Under the pieces are notes generated by a model, which saw only the letters and a list, made by a program, of their open reading frames with translations, searched no databases and had not been told where the DNA came from. This document shows positions 30,567 through 39,695 of a stretch of DNA of 64,000 bases, piece by piece; within the stretch, counting starts at the first letter, position 1, and every line of letters starts with the position of its first letter. The position numbers were made by a program, and so were the translations under genes. The stretch covers positions 1,798,001-1,862,000 of the forward strand of contig NZ_CP014228.1 of NCBI RefSeq assembly GCF_001553565.1. The letters run 5' to 3'. Origin of the DNA: Actinomyces radicidentis (GTDB taxonomy: Bacteria; Actinomycetota; Actinomycetes; Actinomycetales; Actinomycetaceae).

Positions 30567-30854
30567 TCAGCCCCAGTCCTCGTCGGCGGCTCCACGGGCA
30601 GAGCGGCGGCGCATGACGCCGGCGGCGACGAGACCGGCCCCCGCCAGGCACAGCGGCATCGAGGCCACCCACAGCACTGAGGAGACGCCGGCCAGCGCCG
30701 ACGACTGCGCGAGCACAGGAGCCACGGCCCCCAGCACGAGGACGACGAGCCCGATGACGACGAGCCGCGTCCCCGAGGCGCGGCGGGCGCGCAGCCGGGC
30801 GAGCGCCGAGGTGCTCAGCGGGGCGGAGGAGGTCGTGGGGGTCTGCGAGCTCAT
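30567..30854 (-). CDS. Small two-helix membrane protein, unknown function
   Basis: 95 residues from ATG 30854 (MSSQTPTTSSAP), or 100 from ATG 30869. A polar Ser/Thr-rich N terminus is followed by two hydrophobic helices (LVVIGLVVLVLGAVAPVLA and VLWVASMPLCLAGAGLVAAG) and a charged tail RRRSARGAADEDWG. Not recognised. It shares its strand with the acylphosphatase gene 35 nt upstream. Confidence 0.65.
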   Translation of the reverse strand: MSSQTPTTSSAPLSTSALARLRARRASGTRLVVIGLVVLVLGAVAPVLAQSSALAGVSSVLWVASMPLCLAGAGLVAAGVMRRRSARGAADEDWG

Positions 30855-30888
30855 GGGGTCATCCTGCACCCGCGGCCGGGGTGTCCCG

Positions 30889-31203
30889 TCAGTTGCCCAT
30901 GACGAAGGCCGTGCGCGTGACGGCGCCCTCGCTCAGGTCCGTCACCAGCACCCGCGAGACGCTCGCCCACCGCGGCCCCCGGTGCAGCCACCCGATGAGC
31001 TCCCCGACGGCGAGTGAGGGGCCCTTGGCGAGGACCTCGACGTCGCCGTCGTCGAGGTTGCGGACCTCTCCGACCAGGCCGAGGCGCTCGCCCTCCTCCA
31101 TGCACGACCAGCGGAAGCCGACGCCCTGGACGCGGCCCGAGACGAGGGCGTGGATCGTGCGGGTCGATGATGCTGCGGATGACGAGTCGGCCGGTGTGCT
31201 CAT
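30889..31203 (-). CDS. acyP: Acylphosphatase
   Basis: 104 residues. Hydrolyses acyl phosphates. Family signatures are complete: the catalytic arginine in VSGRVQGVGFRWSC and the catalytic asparagine in GEVRNLDDGDVEV. ATG 31203 gives a Ser/Ala-rich lead of 14 residues. It is divergent from the GH32 gene with a 73-bp gap. Confidence 0.92.
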   Translation of the reverse strand: MSTPADSSSAASSTRTIHALVSGRVQGVGFRWSCMEEGERLGLVGEVRNLDDGDVEVLAKGPSLAVGELIGWLHRGPRWASVSRVLVTDLSEGAVTRTAFVMGN

Positions 31204-31264
31204 ACGACCATCCTCGCAGGTGGGACCGCTCCGGACGCCGGAAGTGAGCCGCCTCGCGGGCCGA

Positions 31265-31270
31265 TACCCT
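31265..31270 (+). promoter_or_regulatory. -10 hexamer for leaderless GH32 gene
   Basis: TACCCT, six bases, GTG 31277. Confidence 0.5.
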
Positions 31271-31276
31271 GGCGCC

Positions 31277-32995
31277 GTGCCGCATCCCGCCGACAACGAC
31301 CCTGACGACCCCATGAACCCTCGCGCCCCCCATAAGGGCCCCGCCCCCCACCCCGGACCGGGCGCCAGAGGCGCCCAGGCGCCGACGTCCCGACGACGGG
31401 GGCCCTCCCGGCGTCGCCTCCTCGAGGGTCTGCTGGGCGGCGCGGCCGTCGTCGGGGGCGGAGTCGTCCTGGCCTCCTGCACGGGCGCCGGCGGCGGATC
31501 CGGCGCCTCCGGGAGCGCCTCGCCGACCACCAAGCCGGGAGCCACCGTGGCCGAGCTCGAGCCCACCGTCTACGACGCCTCCGACCCCTACCGCCCGCTG
31601 TACCACTACAGCCCTGCCAGTGGGGACATGGCAGACCCGAACGGGCTCCTCGCCGACGACGGCACCTTCCACCTCTTCCACCAGACCTGGGGCACCTGGG
31701 TCCACGCCACCTCCACCGACCTCATGGCCTGGAAGGACCAGGGCGTCGCCCTCGAGCACGACGACCTCGGGCAGGCCATGTCCGGCAGCGCCGTCGTCGA
31801 CGCCGACAACGCCTCCGGCCTCGTCGAGGGCGGCGGCATCCTCGCCTTCTACACCTCGACGGTGGGCGGTGAGGCGCCCTCCGTCGCCTACTCCGCCGAC
31901 GGCGGCTCCACGTGGCAGCGCTACGACGGCGACCCGGTCATCACCAACGACGGCCGCACCGACTTCCGCGACCCCAAGGTGTTCCGCCACGAGGACTCCG
32001 GCGCCTGGGTCATGGTCATCTCCGCCGGCGACCACGTCGAGATCCACCGCTCCACCGACCTGCTCACCTGGGAGCACGCCTCCGACGTCGGCGCCGACGT
32101 CGGGCTCCACTCGGCCGTCTGGGAGTGCCCCGACCTCTTCCCTCTCGAGGACCCCTCGGGCGCCACGCGCTGGCTCCTCCACGTCTCCGTCGGCGCCTCG
32201 GAGGAGACCGAGGGCTCGACCGCGCAGCACCTCCTCGGCGACTTCGACGGCACCACCTTCACGCCCTCGGACACAACCGTGCAAGTCACCGACGCCGGCC
32301 AGGACTTCTACGCAGCCCAGTCCTTCGAGAACCTCTCCGGGCGCCGCGTCTGGATGGCCTGGGCCGGCAACTGGAGCTACCCCTACGACCTGCCCACGGG
32401 GGACTGACACGGGGAGATGAGCGTCCCGCGCGAGCTCTCCCTCGTCACCGTCGCCGGGCGGACCGTCCTCGCCCAGACCCCCGTCGCCGAGCTCGAGGCC
32501 TACCACGGCGACGTCCTCGACGTCGCCTGCACCACCGTCACCGACGACTCCGCCGTCATCGGAGTCGGCCGCAGCCTCGACATGACCCTCGAGCTCGACG
32601 TCTCCCAGGCCACGAAGGCCTGGGTGAGCGTCGCCCGCGGGACCGTCGACGGGGCCCTCCAGGAGGTGCTCGTCGGCGTCGACCGGTCCGCCAAGCAGCT
32701 CTTCCTCAACCGCGAGGCCTCCGGCGTCACGACCGTCTCCGGCTCGAACAGCCCCGAGACCGACTTCGCCCTCGCCCGCTTCGTCGACTACGAGCCCGTC
32801 GACGACCGCGTCCGCCTGCGGATCCTCCTGGACCGCTCCAGCCTCGAGGTCTTCGTCGACGACGGCGCCCCGGCCGCCACGCTGCTCGTCCTCAACGACC
32901 CCGGCGCCCAGGACGTCGCCGTCGGCGCCGACGGCACCGTCACGGTCGTCTCCGGGACGCTCACGACCATGGGGGACGCCATGGGACGCGACTGA
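31277..32995 (+). pseudogene. GH32 fructan hydrolase (levanase/inulinase type) Tat-lipoprotein, interrupted by an in-frame TGA
   Basis: Exported glycoside hydrolase that would cleave beta-fructans or sucrose. From GTG 31277: a twin-arginine signal (SRRRLLEGLLG, 44-54) with lipobox LASC (C68). The five-bladed domain has nucleophile D120 in ADPNG, the transition-state Asp of FRDP (about 231) and the acid/base Glu of WECPDLF (about 283). At codon 377 (32405-32407) a TGA interrupts PTGD-stop-HGEMSVPRELSL. Family members usually have Trp here (W.G.MS.PREL), so TGG has become TGA. The same frame continues for 195 codons through the C-terminal beta-sandwich (RLRILLDRSSLEVFVDDG) to 32995. Either the gene is newly inactivated, or the base is wrong. 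It sits next to a levansucrase gene. Confidence 0.85.
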
Positions 32996-33013
32996 CCGCC
33001 ACGACCACGACGA

Positions 33014-33049
33014 GGGGCGCCCCGCAGGATCTCTCCTGCGGGGCGCCCC
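33014..33049. terminator. Bidirectional hairpin between GH32 and levansucrase genes
   Basis: A perfect 16-bp stem (GGGGCGCCCCGCAGGA and its complement) with the loop TCTC, between two convergent genes. Confidence 0.8.
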
Positions 33050-33093
33050 GTGCGTGGTCGGTGCCCGGCCGCCGGCCGGATCCGTTCGGCGGA

Positions 33094-34941
33094 TCAGCGC
33101 TCGTCGTAGCCCGGGTTGTAGGCCTTGTTGGCCGGGATGTCCCCGAAGCCGCCGAGGCCGTTCGTGCCGTAGCTGCGGTCGACGCTGGTCGTCGTGCCGG
33201 TGATGTTCAGCTTGACGGTCGGGGCGAGGGAGCCGCCGCGGACCGGGTTGCCGTCGTGGTTGCCGCCGATGGAGTCGATGAAGGACTCCACGAGGCCGCC
33301 GGGCTGGATGTAGTGCGAGTACGACTGGTAGGCGTACGGGCTCTGGTTCCAGTCGGGGGCGTAGGGCGAGCCGGCCGCGTAGTTGAGGTTGATCGGGTTC
33401 GCCAGCGCGATGCCCGTGTTCTCGTTGAGCGGCTGGTAGTCGGAGCGGACGCCGTCGCCGACGAAGCCGTAGACGCCCTCAGGGCCCATCATGCCGGAGG
33501 CGTAGGTCGAGCGGTGCGAGATCGTGAAGAGGTAGGACTTGCCGTCCTTGAAGTAGATCTGCGGGCGCTCGGTCTGGTCGTTGACGCAGTTGCCGGAGAG
33601 GATCGGCGGGAGGAACCTCCACTTCGTCATCGCCTTGTTCTCGCTCACCGCGAGACCGACGTTGGCGAGCTGGTAGTAGGCGCCGGCCTCGTTGACCTCG
33701 TCGACCGTCCCGGCCTCGGGGTCGCCGTCCTGGTAGCCCAGGTCCTCGGCGGTGCAGGTCGCGGCCGTCGTGCTCTGGCCGTGGGCCGCGATGATGGAGG
33801 TGTCCTCACCCGCGCGGGCGTAGGCCGTGTTGCCCTCGAAGACCATGTAGGTGTTCGTGTCCGAGGGGTTCGTCTGGTCGACGAAGCTGAAGGGGTCGCG
33901 GAAGGAGAGGTACTGGTTCTGGTAGCGCGACTGGTAGTACTTGCCGTCAGGCGTGAGCAGGTCGTGCTGGTCGCGGAAACCGGTGAGCCACACGCCGTTC
34001 TCGTCGGCGTGGATGCGGCCCTCGGACTGGACGATGTGCGGGTCCTGGGGCTTGTAGTCCGTGCCGTCGCTCATGAGGTAGCCGGCGTCCGAGGTCGGCT
34101 CGCGGTAGAAGGCGACCGCCGTGTAGAACATGCGGATCTTGTTCGAGTTCGGCATGAGACGGGCCGAGCCGGACCACTCGGTCTGGTGGGAGAAGGACTG
34201 GTCGGCGAAGACCGACCCGGAGGCGCCGTCGGGGAAGACGTGGCCGCCGCAGATCCAGCCGCCGTTCGAGGAGCTCGCGCCGTCGGCCGAGGAGGTCGTC
34301 GTGCCGGCCTTGCGGTAGAAGAAGCCCATGCGGGCGTTGGTGTGGCGGTCGTCGAAGGAGTCGCCGGCGTTCCGGTCCGCGACGAGCGAGAAGATGATCT
34401 CCCAGCCGTTGTACGAGATCTGGTTGGCGTGGTCGTCAGTGAGCGTCCAGGTGTCCCAGACCCACACCTCGTCCGAGTTCGTGGCCGGGAAGCCGTTCGA
34501 GATCTCGGGCATGGTGAGGTACTCGGGCAGCGAGGACTCGCCGGAGGCCGCGTCCGGGTTGGACAGGCGCTGGATCTGCATGGCGTCGGCGCGGGTCCAC
34601 TTGGCGGTGAAGTCGTCCGTCGTGGAGTAGGCCTGCTGCGAGTGCTCGGTGGCGTTCGGCCAGCCCTCGTGCTCGGGGACGAAGCCCTCGGCGGCGACGG
34701 GCTGCTCCTCGGCGTCGGCGGCCGCGTCGGCGGCGGCCTCGGTGGCGTCGGCGGTGGCCCCGTCAGTGGCAGCCTCGGTGGCCTCGGCGCTGGGGGAGCT
34801 CGTGGCGGTCGCGGACGCGGTGGCGCTCGCGGTGGGGGTCGGGTCGGCGGCCGTGGCGGTGCCGCCGGTGAGGATGAGTGACAGTGAGAGGGCCGCGAAG
34901 GCGCTGGCTCGCCAGTACCTGCGGTGGACGACCTGGGACAC
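33094..34941 (-). CDS. Secreted GH68 levansucrase
   Basis: 615 residues. Transfers fructose from sucrose to build levan outside the cell, important in dental-plaque matrix. Signal peptide about 1-31 (LSLILTGGTATA), then an Ala/Thr/Glu-rich linker to about 83, then the GH68 beta-propeller with nucleophile D163 (VWVWDTW), D349 of FRDP and acid/base E458 of TERPQIY. No sorting signal at the C terminus, so it is released or loosely held. GTG 34941 follows AAAGGAA by 7-8 nt. Together with the GH32 gene, with which it converges, it forms a fructan synthesis/breakdown pair. Confidence 0.95.
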   Translation of the reverse strand: MSQVVHRRYWRASAFAALSLSLILTGGTATAADPTPTASATASATATSSPSAEATEAATDGATADATEAAADAAADAEEQPVAAEGFVPEHEGWPNATEHSQQAYSTTDDFTAKWTRADAMQIQRLSNPDAASGESSLPEYLTMPEISNGFPATNSDEVWVWDTWTLTDDHANQISYNGWEIIFSLVADRNAGDSFDDRHTNARMGFFYRKAGTTTSSADGASSSNGGWICGGHVFPDGASGSVFADQSFSHQTEWSGSARLMPNSNKIRMFYTAVAFYREPTSDAGYLMSDGTDYKPQDPHIVQSEGRIHADENGVWLTGFRDQHDLLTPDGKYYQSRYQNQYLSFRDPFSFVDQTNPSDTNTYMVFEGNTAYARAGEDTSIIAAHGQSTTAATCTAEDLGYQDGDPEAGTVDEVNEAGAYYQLANVGLAVSENKAMTKWRFLPPILSGNCVNDQTERPQIYFKDGKSYLFTISHRSTYASGMMGPEGVYGFVGDGVRSDYQPLNENTGIALANPINLNYAAGSPYAPDWNQSPYAYQSYSHYIQPGGLVESFIDSIGGNHDGNPVRGGSLAPTVKLNITGTTTSVDRSYGTNGLGGFGDIPANKAYNPGYDER

Positions 34942-35336
34942 GGTCGGTTCCTTTGCTTGAGAGGGGTAGGGCGCCCTCGTGCGCTGTCGCGCCGACGACG
35001 GTGCGTCGACGCGATGGGCACCGGTCGCAGGGTGCGGTCGGTGCGGGCTCTCCGGTCAGCACCGTAACCGAGCCGTGACCTGCGCCGATGTCTCGTGGAC
35101 GCTTCTCGAGCCTCCGTCCTGCAGTGTGCGGACCCGTGCGGATTGCATGAACCCGGTTGCCAGGACTGATCTGAGCCACCTCACTTGTACTTCCGTCACG
35201 AAAGGGTCACAGTCGGCCCGTTCTTCGTGAGCTGCCGGGCCCTCCACCCCACCCCGCAGATCCCACGGCCCCGTCACCGCCCTGCGTGTCACGGCTCGGA
35301 GGATGAGTGGCGCCGTGATGACAATCGGAGACAACA
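34942..35336. other. 395-bp divergent promoter region (levansucrase / choice-of-anchor-L protein)
   Basis: No gene seen. It should hold promoters for both strands. GTCACGAAAGGGTCAC (about 35194-35209) is suggestive, with the direct repeat GTCAC. I cannot assign a -10 with confidence. Confidence 0.35.
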
Positions 35337-36491
35337 GTGAACAACTCCCTTCCCACCGCGCGCCGCGGCAGGGTCCTCCTGCCCGCCGTCGCGGCGATCG
35401 CGGCCTCGCTGGCGCTCGCGGCGCCCGCGGTCGCGTCGGACGGCCAGTCCGCCTCGACGCTGCGCGACACCTCGACCACCAACGCGCAGAGCCTCGCCCA
35501 GGCCATCGCCGCCGACGCCGACGTCAGCAACGCCAAGGTCACCGGCGTCGACGTCCAGGCGGGCCGCGTCACCGGCCTGCCGGCCGGGTACTTCTCCCAG
35601 GACTCGGTCGCCCTGAGCACCGGCTCCCTCATCGCCGCCGCTCCCCAGGCCGACTCGGACACCGACTTCGAGTACTCCAGCGTCCTCGGCCCGAACCAGG
35701 CCTTGGGCGCCACCGGCGACCTCGGAGGCGACGGCGACGACGCCCTGACCGAGCTCGCCGGCGACGACACCTACGACGCCACGACCCTCGAGTTCGACGT
35801 CGTGCCCACCGGCAAGGTCCTCAACCTCGCCTACCAGTTCGGCTCCGAGGAGTACGCGGGCGACGGCGGCTCCGCCGTCGGCAACCCCAACCACGGCTCC
35901 TGGGAGTCCCAGGGCTACACCGACGTCCTGTCGATCACGGTTGACGGCACCGAGTGCGCCCTCGTCCCGGGCACGAAGGACCTCGTCTCCGCCGCGACCG
36001 TCAACGAGAAGACGAACGCGACGTACTACACGGCGAACGTCTCCGGCCACGACCTGGGCGACATCGACACCGAGATGAACGGCTTCACCTCCAAGCTCGA
36101 GTGCTCCCAGCCCGTGACCGTGGGCAAGGCCGTGCACGTGCGCATCGCCCTCGCCGACGTCGTCGACGGCCAGCTCGACTCGAGCGTCCTGCTGCCGGCC
36201 GGCGGCCTGACCTCCTCCGACGAGGTCAGCGCCTCCGAGACCGCCGCCGCCGGGGCCACCCCGACGTCGTCCGCGGCGACCACGGCCACGACGGGCTCCT
36301 CGTCCGGCTCCGGCGAGGCCGCCTCCTCCACGGGCTCCGCGACCGGCAAGGCCGCTGCGGCCGGCACGTCCAGCACCTCCGGGCGCGGCTCCGGGCCGCT
36401 CGCCCACACCGGGACCGCGGCCGTCGCGATCCTCGGCGCCGCCGTCGTGCTCGTCGGCGCGGGCGTCCTCGCCCGCCGTCGCGCCCACTGA
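35337..36491 (+). CDS. Choice-of-anchor L surface protein with LAHTG sorting signal
   Basis: 384 residues. Signal peptide to about 33 (AAPAVAS). The choice-of-anchor L domain follows (about 45-290): AQAIAADADVSNAKVTG, GYFSQDSVALSTGSLI, LEFDVVPTGKVLNLAYQFGSEEY, YTDVLSI and VRIALADVVDGQLDSSVLL. Then come an Ala/Ser/Thr-rich spacer and LAHTG with a hydrophobic helix and RRRAH tail. Such domains occur on adhesin-like extracellular proteins; function unproven. GTG 35337 follows GGAG (35328-35331). Same anchor motif as the protein at 29334. Confidence 0.85.
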   Translation: MNNSLPTARRGRVLLPAVAAIAASLALAAPAVASDGQSASTLRDTSTTNAQSLAQAIAADADVSNAKVTGVDVQAGRVTGLPAGYFSQDSVALSTGSLIAAAPQADSDTDFEYSSVLGPNQALGATGDLGGDGDDALTELAGDDTYDATTLEFDVVPTGKVLNLAYQFGSEEYAGDGGSAVGNPNHGSWESQGYTDVLSITVDGTECALVPGTKDLVSAATVNEKTNATYYTANVSGHDLGDIDTEMNGFTSKLECSQPVTVGKAVHVRIALADVVDGQLDSSVLLPAGGLTSSDEVSASETAAAGATPTSSAATTATTGSSSGSGEAASSTGSATGKAAAAGTSSTSGRGSGPLAHTGTAAVAILGAAVVLVGAGVLARRRAH

Positions 36492-36569
36492 GGTCCCACG
36501 CGTCCGCTGACAGCGCGGACGGCCCCGCGCGGGCCGGGGAGGTGCGACCCCCGACCGCACCGGGTCCCG

Positions 36570-36602
36570 ACGGGCCCCGTCACCACCGGTGACGGGGCCC
36601 GT
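36570..36602 (+). terminator. Hairpin after the choice-of-anchor L gene
   Basis: ACGGGCCCCGTCACC pairs with GGTGACGGGGCCCGT around ACC (15 bp), followed by TCGTGTCC. Confidence 0.75.
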
Positions 36603-36638
36603 TCGTGTCCCCGGTCGGGAGCTCCCGGGCGTGCCACG

Positions 36639-36644
36639 TACCCT
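36639..36644 (+). promoter_or_regulatory. -10 hexamer for leaderless xthA
   Basis: TACCCT, six bases, ATG 36651. Confidence 0.5.
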
Positions 36645-36650
36645 GACGCC

Positions 36651-37496
36651 ATGCGCATCACGACCGTCAACGTCAACGGGATCAGGGCCGCGGCCCGCAA
36701 GGGTATGGGGGAGTGGCTCGCCGCCACAGCCCCCGACGTCCTTCTGCTGGAGGAGGTGCGCGCCGACGAGGAGACCGCGGCAGCGCTCCTGCCCGGCTAC
36801 GAGTCCGTCATCTGGCCCTGCCGCGTCAAGGGGCGCGCCGGCGTCGGCGTCGCCGTCCGGGACGGGGGCCCGTACCGGCTCGGGGAGGTTCGCCGCGGCG
36901 TCGCCCCGGAGGGCGCTGACGAGCCCGACGTCGACTCCGGACGTTGGCTCGAGGTCGATCTCGACCCCGCGGGGGACACGAGCGAGGCAGCGGGCTCCAC
37001 GTCCCTGACCGTCATCGCCGCCTACCTCCACTCCGGCCAGGTCGGCACCCCCAAGCTCGACCAGAAGCTCGCCCACCTCGAGCTCGTCGACGCCCGCATG
37101 AGCGAGTTCCTCACCGCGCAGGCCGCCGGCGGTCGTGAGGTCGTCATGGCCGGCGACCTCAACGTCGTCCGCTCCGAGCGCGACATCAAGAACTGGCGCC
37201 CCAACCACAACAAGGTCTCCGGCGTCCTCGACGTCGAGATCGCGCACCTCGAGGGCTGGTTCGAGCAGGGCTGGACCGACGTCGCCCGCTCGCTCGCCCC
37301 CGAGGCGCAGGGGCCGTACACGTGGTGGTCCCAGCGCGGGAAGGCCTTCGACAACGACGCAGGCTGGCGCATCGACTACCAGGTGGCCACGCCGGGCGTC
37401 GCCGCCGCCGCGCGCACCGCGACGGTGGGCCGGGCGACGAGCTACGACGGCCGCTGGTCCGACCACGCGCCCCTCACCGTCGACTACGAGCTGTAA
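36651..37496 (+). CDS. xthA: Exodeoxyribonuclease III (AP endonuclease family)
   Basis: 281-residue metal-dependent repair nuclease. Active-site elements of the EEP fold: TVNVNGIRAAARKG, metal-binding Glu in LLLEEVRAD, YLHSGQVGTPKLDQK, GDLNVVRSERDIKNW, WRIDYQVATPG and the terminal SDHAPLTVDYEL with the catalytic His. Third DNA-repair gene of the window, after nucS and the AlkZ-like gene. It begins just after TACCCT, so probably leaderless. Confidence 0.93.
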   Translation: MRITTVNVNGIRAAARKGMGEWLAATAPDVLLLEEVRADEETAAALLPGYESVIWPCRVKGRAGVGVAVRDGGPYRLGEVRRGVAPEGADEPDVDSGRWLEVDLDPAGDTSEAAGSTSLTVIAAYLHSGQVGTPKLDQKLAHLELVDARMSEFLTAQAAGGREVVMAGDLNVVRSERDIKNWRPNHNKVSGVLDVEIAHLEGWFEQGWTDVARSLAPEAQGPYTWWSQRGKAFDNDAGWRIDYQVATPGVAAAARTATVGRATSYDGRWSDHAPLTVDYEL

Positions 37497-37501
37497 CCGC
37501 C

Positions 37502-37575
37502 GTCGACCGTCAACGCACCGCTCGACCGCCTGATTTCGAGGAACCAGACGGTCGACGGGTGCATCGACGGTCGAC
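37502..37575. repeat. Dispersed hairpin repeat, copy A
   Basis: An interrupted inverted repeat of 74 nt. Outer arms GTCGACCGTC (37502-37511) and GACGGTCGAC (37566-37575), a middle GCACC/GGTGC pair, and inner arms around TCGACCGCCTG/CAGACGGTCGA with the loop ATTTCGAGGAAC. About three quarters identical to copy B at 40907. It lies between the convergent xthA and FtsX-like genes, so it may also end transcripts. Confidence 0.8.
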
Positions 37576-37596
37576 CGGGGCGGGGAGGGCCGCCGC

Positions 37597-38952
37597 TCAG
37601 TAGCGGATCGCGTCGATGGGGCGGATCCGCACCGCGACGATCGCCGGGATGAGGCCCGCCAGGGCGCCGACGCCGGTCGCCGCTGCCAGCCCGATGAGCG
37701 CGGCGCTCATCGGGAAGGGCGGGCGCGTCGGTACCGGCATCCCGAAGATCGCCTCGAGCGGCACGACCCGCATCGCCACGATCGCGACCCCGATGCCGAT
37801 GACGCCGGCGACGACCGTCGCGACGACGGACTCGAGCATGATCGAGAAGAAGATCCGCCGGCTCGTCGCCCCGAAGGAGCGCCGCACGCCGATCTCGTGG
37901 ATCCTCTGGCGCACCGTCACGAGCGAGATGTTGACCAGGCCGAGGGCTCCCAGGACCATGATGAAGACGCCGGCACCCGTGACGACGAGCGTGAAGGTCC
38001 GCCCGAAGTCCTGATGGTCCTCCATCTCGTTGGACGTCGCCTGCGTCGCACCGTGCCCGAGGACGCCGTCGAAGTAGCTCGTGGCGAGCTGCTCCATCTC
38101 GGCGCCGCGGCCCTCGCCGGCCCACACCTCGAAGGTCGCCGACGCCGCGCCGGAAGCGGTCGAGGAGTCCGCCGTCGACGCCGTGCGACGGAGCGCCTCG
38201 TACGGGCCGGCCAGGACGTAGGCCGTGAGGGAGTCGGTGCAGGTGCCGTTCGCGTCGCAGGTCTGGCCGGCCGTCGAGGAATCGATCGTTCCGACGATCG
38301 TGTACGTCGTGCGCGCCGGGGACAGCCCGTGCACCCGGACCGGCTGCGTGAGCGCGTCGATGCCCATGGTGTCGAGGACCGACTGGCTCACGACCATCGA
38401 GGGGGACATGTCGTCCTCGTCGTCCGCCGTGAACCAGCGGCCGGAGACGACCTGGACGCGGTGGAGGATGCCGTAGCCGGCCGTGACGACGGTGGCGTCG
38501 ACCTTGGCGGGACCGTCACCGAGGTCGAGGCGCAGGGAGTCCTGGTAGGAGCGCGCCCAACGGGTCACCTCGTAGCGCTTGACGAAGTCGGCCTCCGCCG
38601 CGGTGATCCGCTCGGTGCTCGCGCTGGTGCCCGTGCCGGAGCCGTCCGAGCCTGCGGAGGCGTCGGTGCTGCCCGAACTGGTGGTCGTGCCCGAGCCGTC
38701 GGGCGTGCCGGTGCCGTCCCCGGAGCCGGTCGGGGACAGCGTCACCTGAACCGTGCCGGGACGCCCGTTCCACTGCGCCATCATGTCGTTCTGCACGACC
38801 TGGGAGACCTGCCCGAAGGCGATGACGAAGGTCATCGCGGCCACCGCGACCCCGACGCCGATGAGGGAGAGCAGCACCCGCAGGCGTCCGACGCGCAGCT
38901 GGGTCCATGCCTCGACGAGGGCGCCGACGACGCCCGTTCCCCACGCGCTCAT
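37597..38952 (-). CDS. MacB/FtsX-type ABC transporter permease
   Basis: 451 residues: one N-terminal helix (VLLSLIGVGVAVAAMTFVIAF), a large extracellular MacB-type domain including a Ser/Thr/Gly-rich loop (GSGTTTSSGSTDASAG), then three C-terminal helices with the FtsX core (VTVRQRIHEIGVRRSFGATSRRIFFSIMLESV). ATG 38952 overlaps the upstream ATPase stop. With the ATPase and fusion protein it forms a MacAB-like exporter or envelope-stress device; substrate unknown. Confidence 0.9.
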   Translation of the reverse strand: MSAWGTGVVGALVEAWTQLRVGRLRVLLSLIGVGVAVAAMTFVIAFGQVSQVVQNDMMAQWNGRPGTVQVTLSPTGSGDGTGTPDGSGTTTSSGSTDASAGSDGSGTGTSASTERITAAEADFVKRYEVTRWARSYQDSLRLDLGDGPAKVDATVVTAGYGILHRVQVVSGRWFTADDEDDMSPSMVVSQSVLDTMGIDALTQPVRVHGLSPARTTYTIVGTIDSSTAGQTCDANGTCTDSLTAYVLAGPYEALRRTASTADSSTASGAASATFEVWAGEGRGAEMEQLATSYFDGVLGHGATQATSNEMEDHQDFGRTFTLVVTGAGVFIMVLGALGLVNISLVTVRQRIHEIGVRRSFGATSRRIFFSIMLESVVATVVAGVIGIGVAIVAMRVVPLEAIFGMPVPTRPPFPMSAALIGLAAATGVGALAGLIPAIVAVRIRPIDAIRY

Positions 38953-39695
38953 GACGCGGCTCCCGCCACGGCGAGGTCGTCGAGGGAGCGCGGGGCGGCG
39001 GACTCGAGCTCGATGGGCTGGAGCCGTCCGCCCTCGAGGCGGTAGCGGGTTCTGGCCCGCGCGGCGACGGCGAGGTCGTGCGTGATGACGACGAGCGCGG
39101 CGCCCGTCTCGCGGCACTGCTCCTCGAGGAGCTCCATGACGGACGTGCCCGTGTCGACGTCGAGAGCGCCGGTGGGCTCGTCCGCGAGGATGACGCGAGG
39201 GCGGCGGGCGAGGGTCCGGGCTATGGCCACGCGCTGCTGCTCGCCGCCGGAGAGCCGGTCGATCCGCGACCCGGTCCGGTCGGCCAGGCCGACGGCGGCC
39301 AGCAGTGAGTCGGCGCGGGACGTGCGCCCCCAGAAGGCCCGCCCGCGGTCGTAGAGGAGGGGCGCGGCGACGTTCTCCGTCGTCGTGAGCCCCGGGATGA
39401 GGTTGAAGGACTGGAAGACGAAGCCGAAGGTCTCCCCGCGCAGCCGGGCCCGGCGGGACTCGGACAGGTGGGCGGCGTCGGCGCCGTCGACGAGGTACTC
39501 GCCCTCGCTCGGGGTGTCGATGAGGCCGAGGATGTTGAGCAGGGTCGACTTGCCGGTGCCGGAGCGTCCGACGACGGCGACGTGCTCGCCGGGGGCGACG
39601 TCGAGGTCGACGCCGGTGAGGATGGTCAGCGGGTCGGCGTCGGGCACCTGAAAGGTGCGGGTGACGCCGCGCAGGCTCAGGAGCGGCGCGCTCAC
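38949..39695 (-). CDS. MacB/LolD-type ABC transporter ATP-binding protein
   Basis: 248 residues: Walker [11 protein letters not shown]-loop [15 protein letters not shown], signature [16 protein letters not shown], Walker [14 protein letters not shown]-loop VVITHD. GTG 39695 overlaps the stop of the fusion-protein gene (GTGAG), and its own stop overlaps the permease ATG. All parts are coupled in one operon. Confidence 0.92.
   Translation of the reverse strand: MSAPLLSLRGVTRTFQVPDADPLTILTGVDLDVAPGEHVAVVGRSGTGKSTLLNILGLIDTPSEGEYLVDGADAAHLSESRRARLRGETFGFVFQSFNLIPGLTTTENVAAPLLYDRGRAFWGRTSRADSLLAAVGLADRTGSRIDRLSGGEQQRVAIARTLARRPRVILADEPTGALDVDTGTSVMELLEEQCRETGAALVVITHDLAVAARARTRYRLEGGRLQPIELESAAPRSLDDLAVAGAAS

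Noticed and set aside
32417..32995. Separate 192-codon gene starting at ATG 32417
   Set aside because: It is the C-terminal beta-sandwich of the GH32 enzyme in the same frame as the first part, cut off by the TGA at 32405; it has no ribosome site of its own suited to an independent gene.
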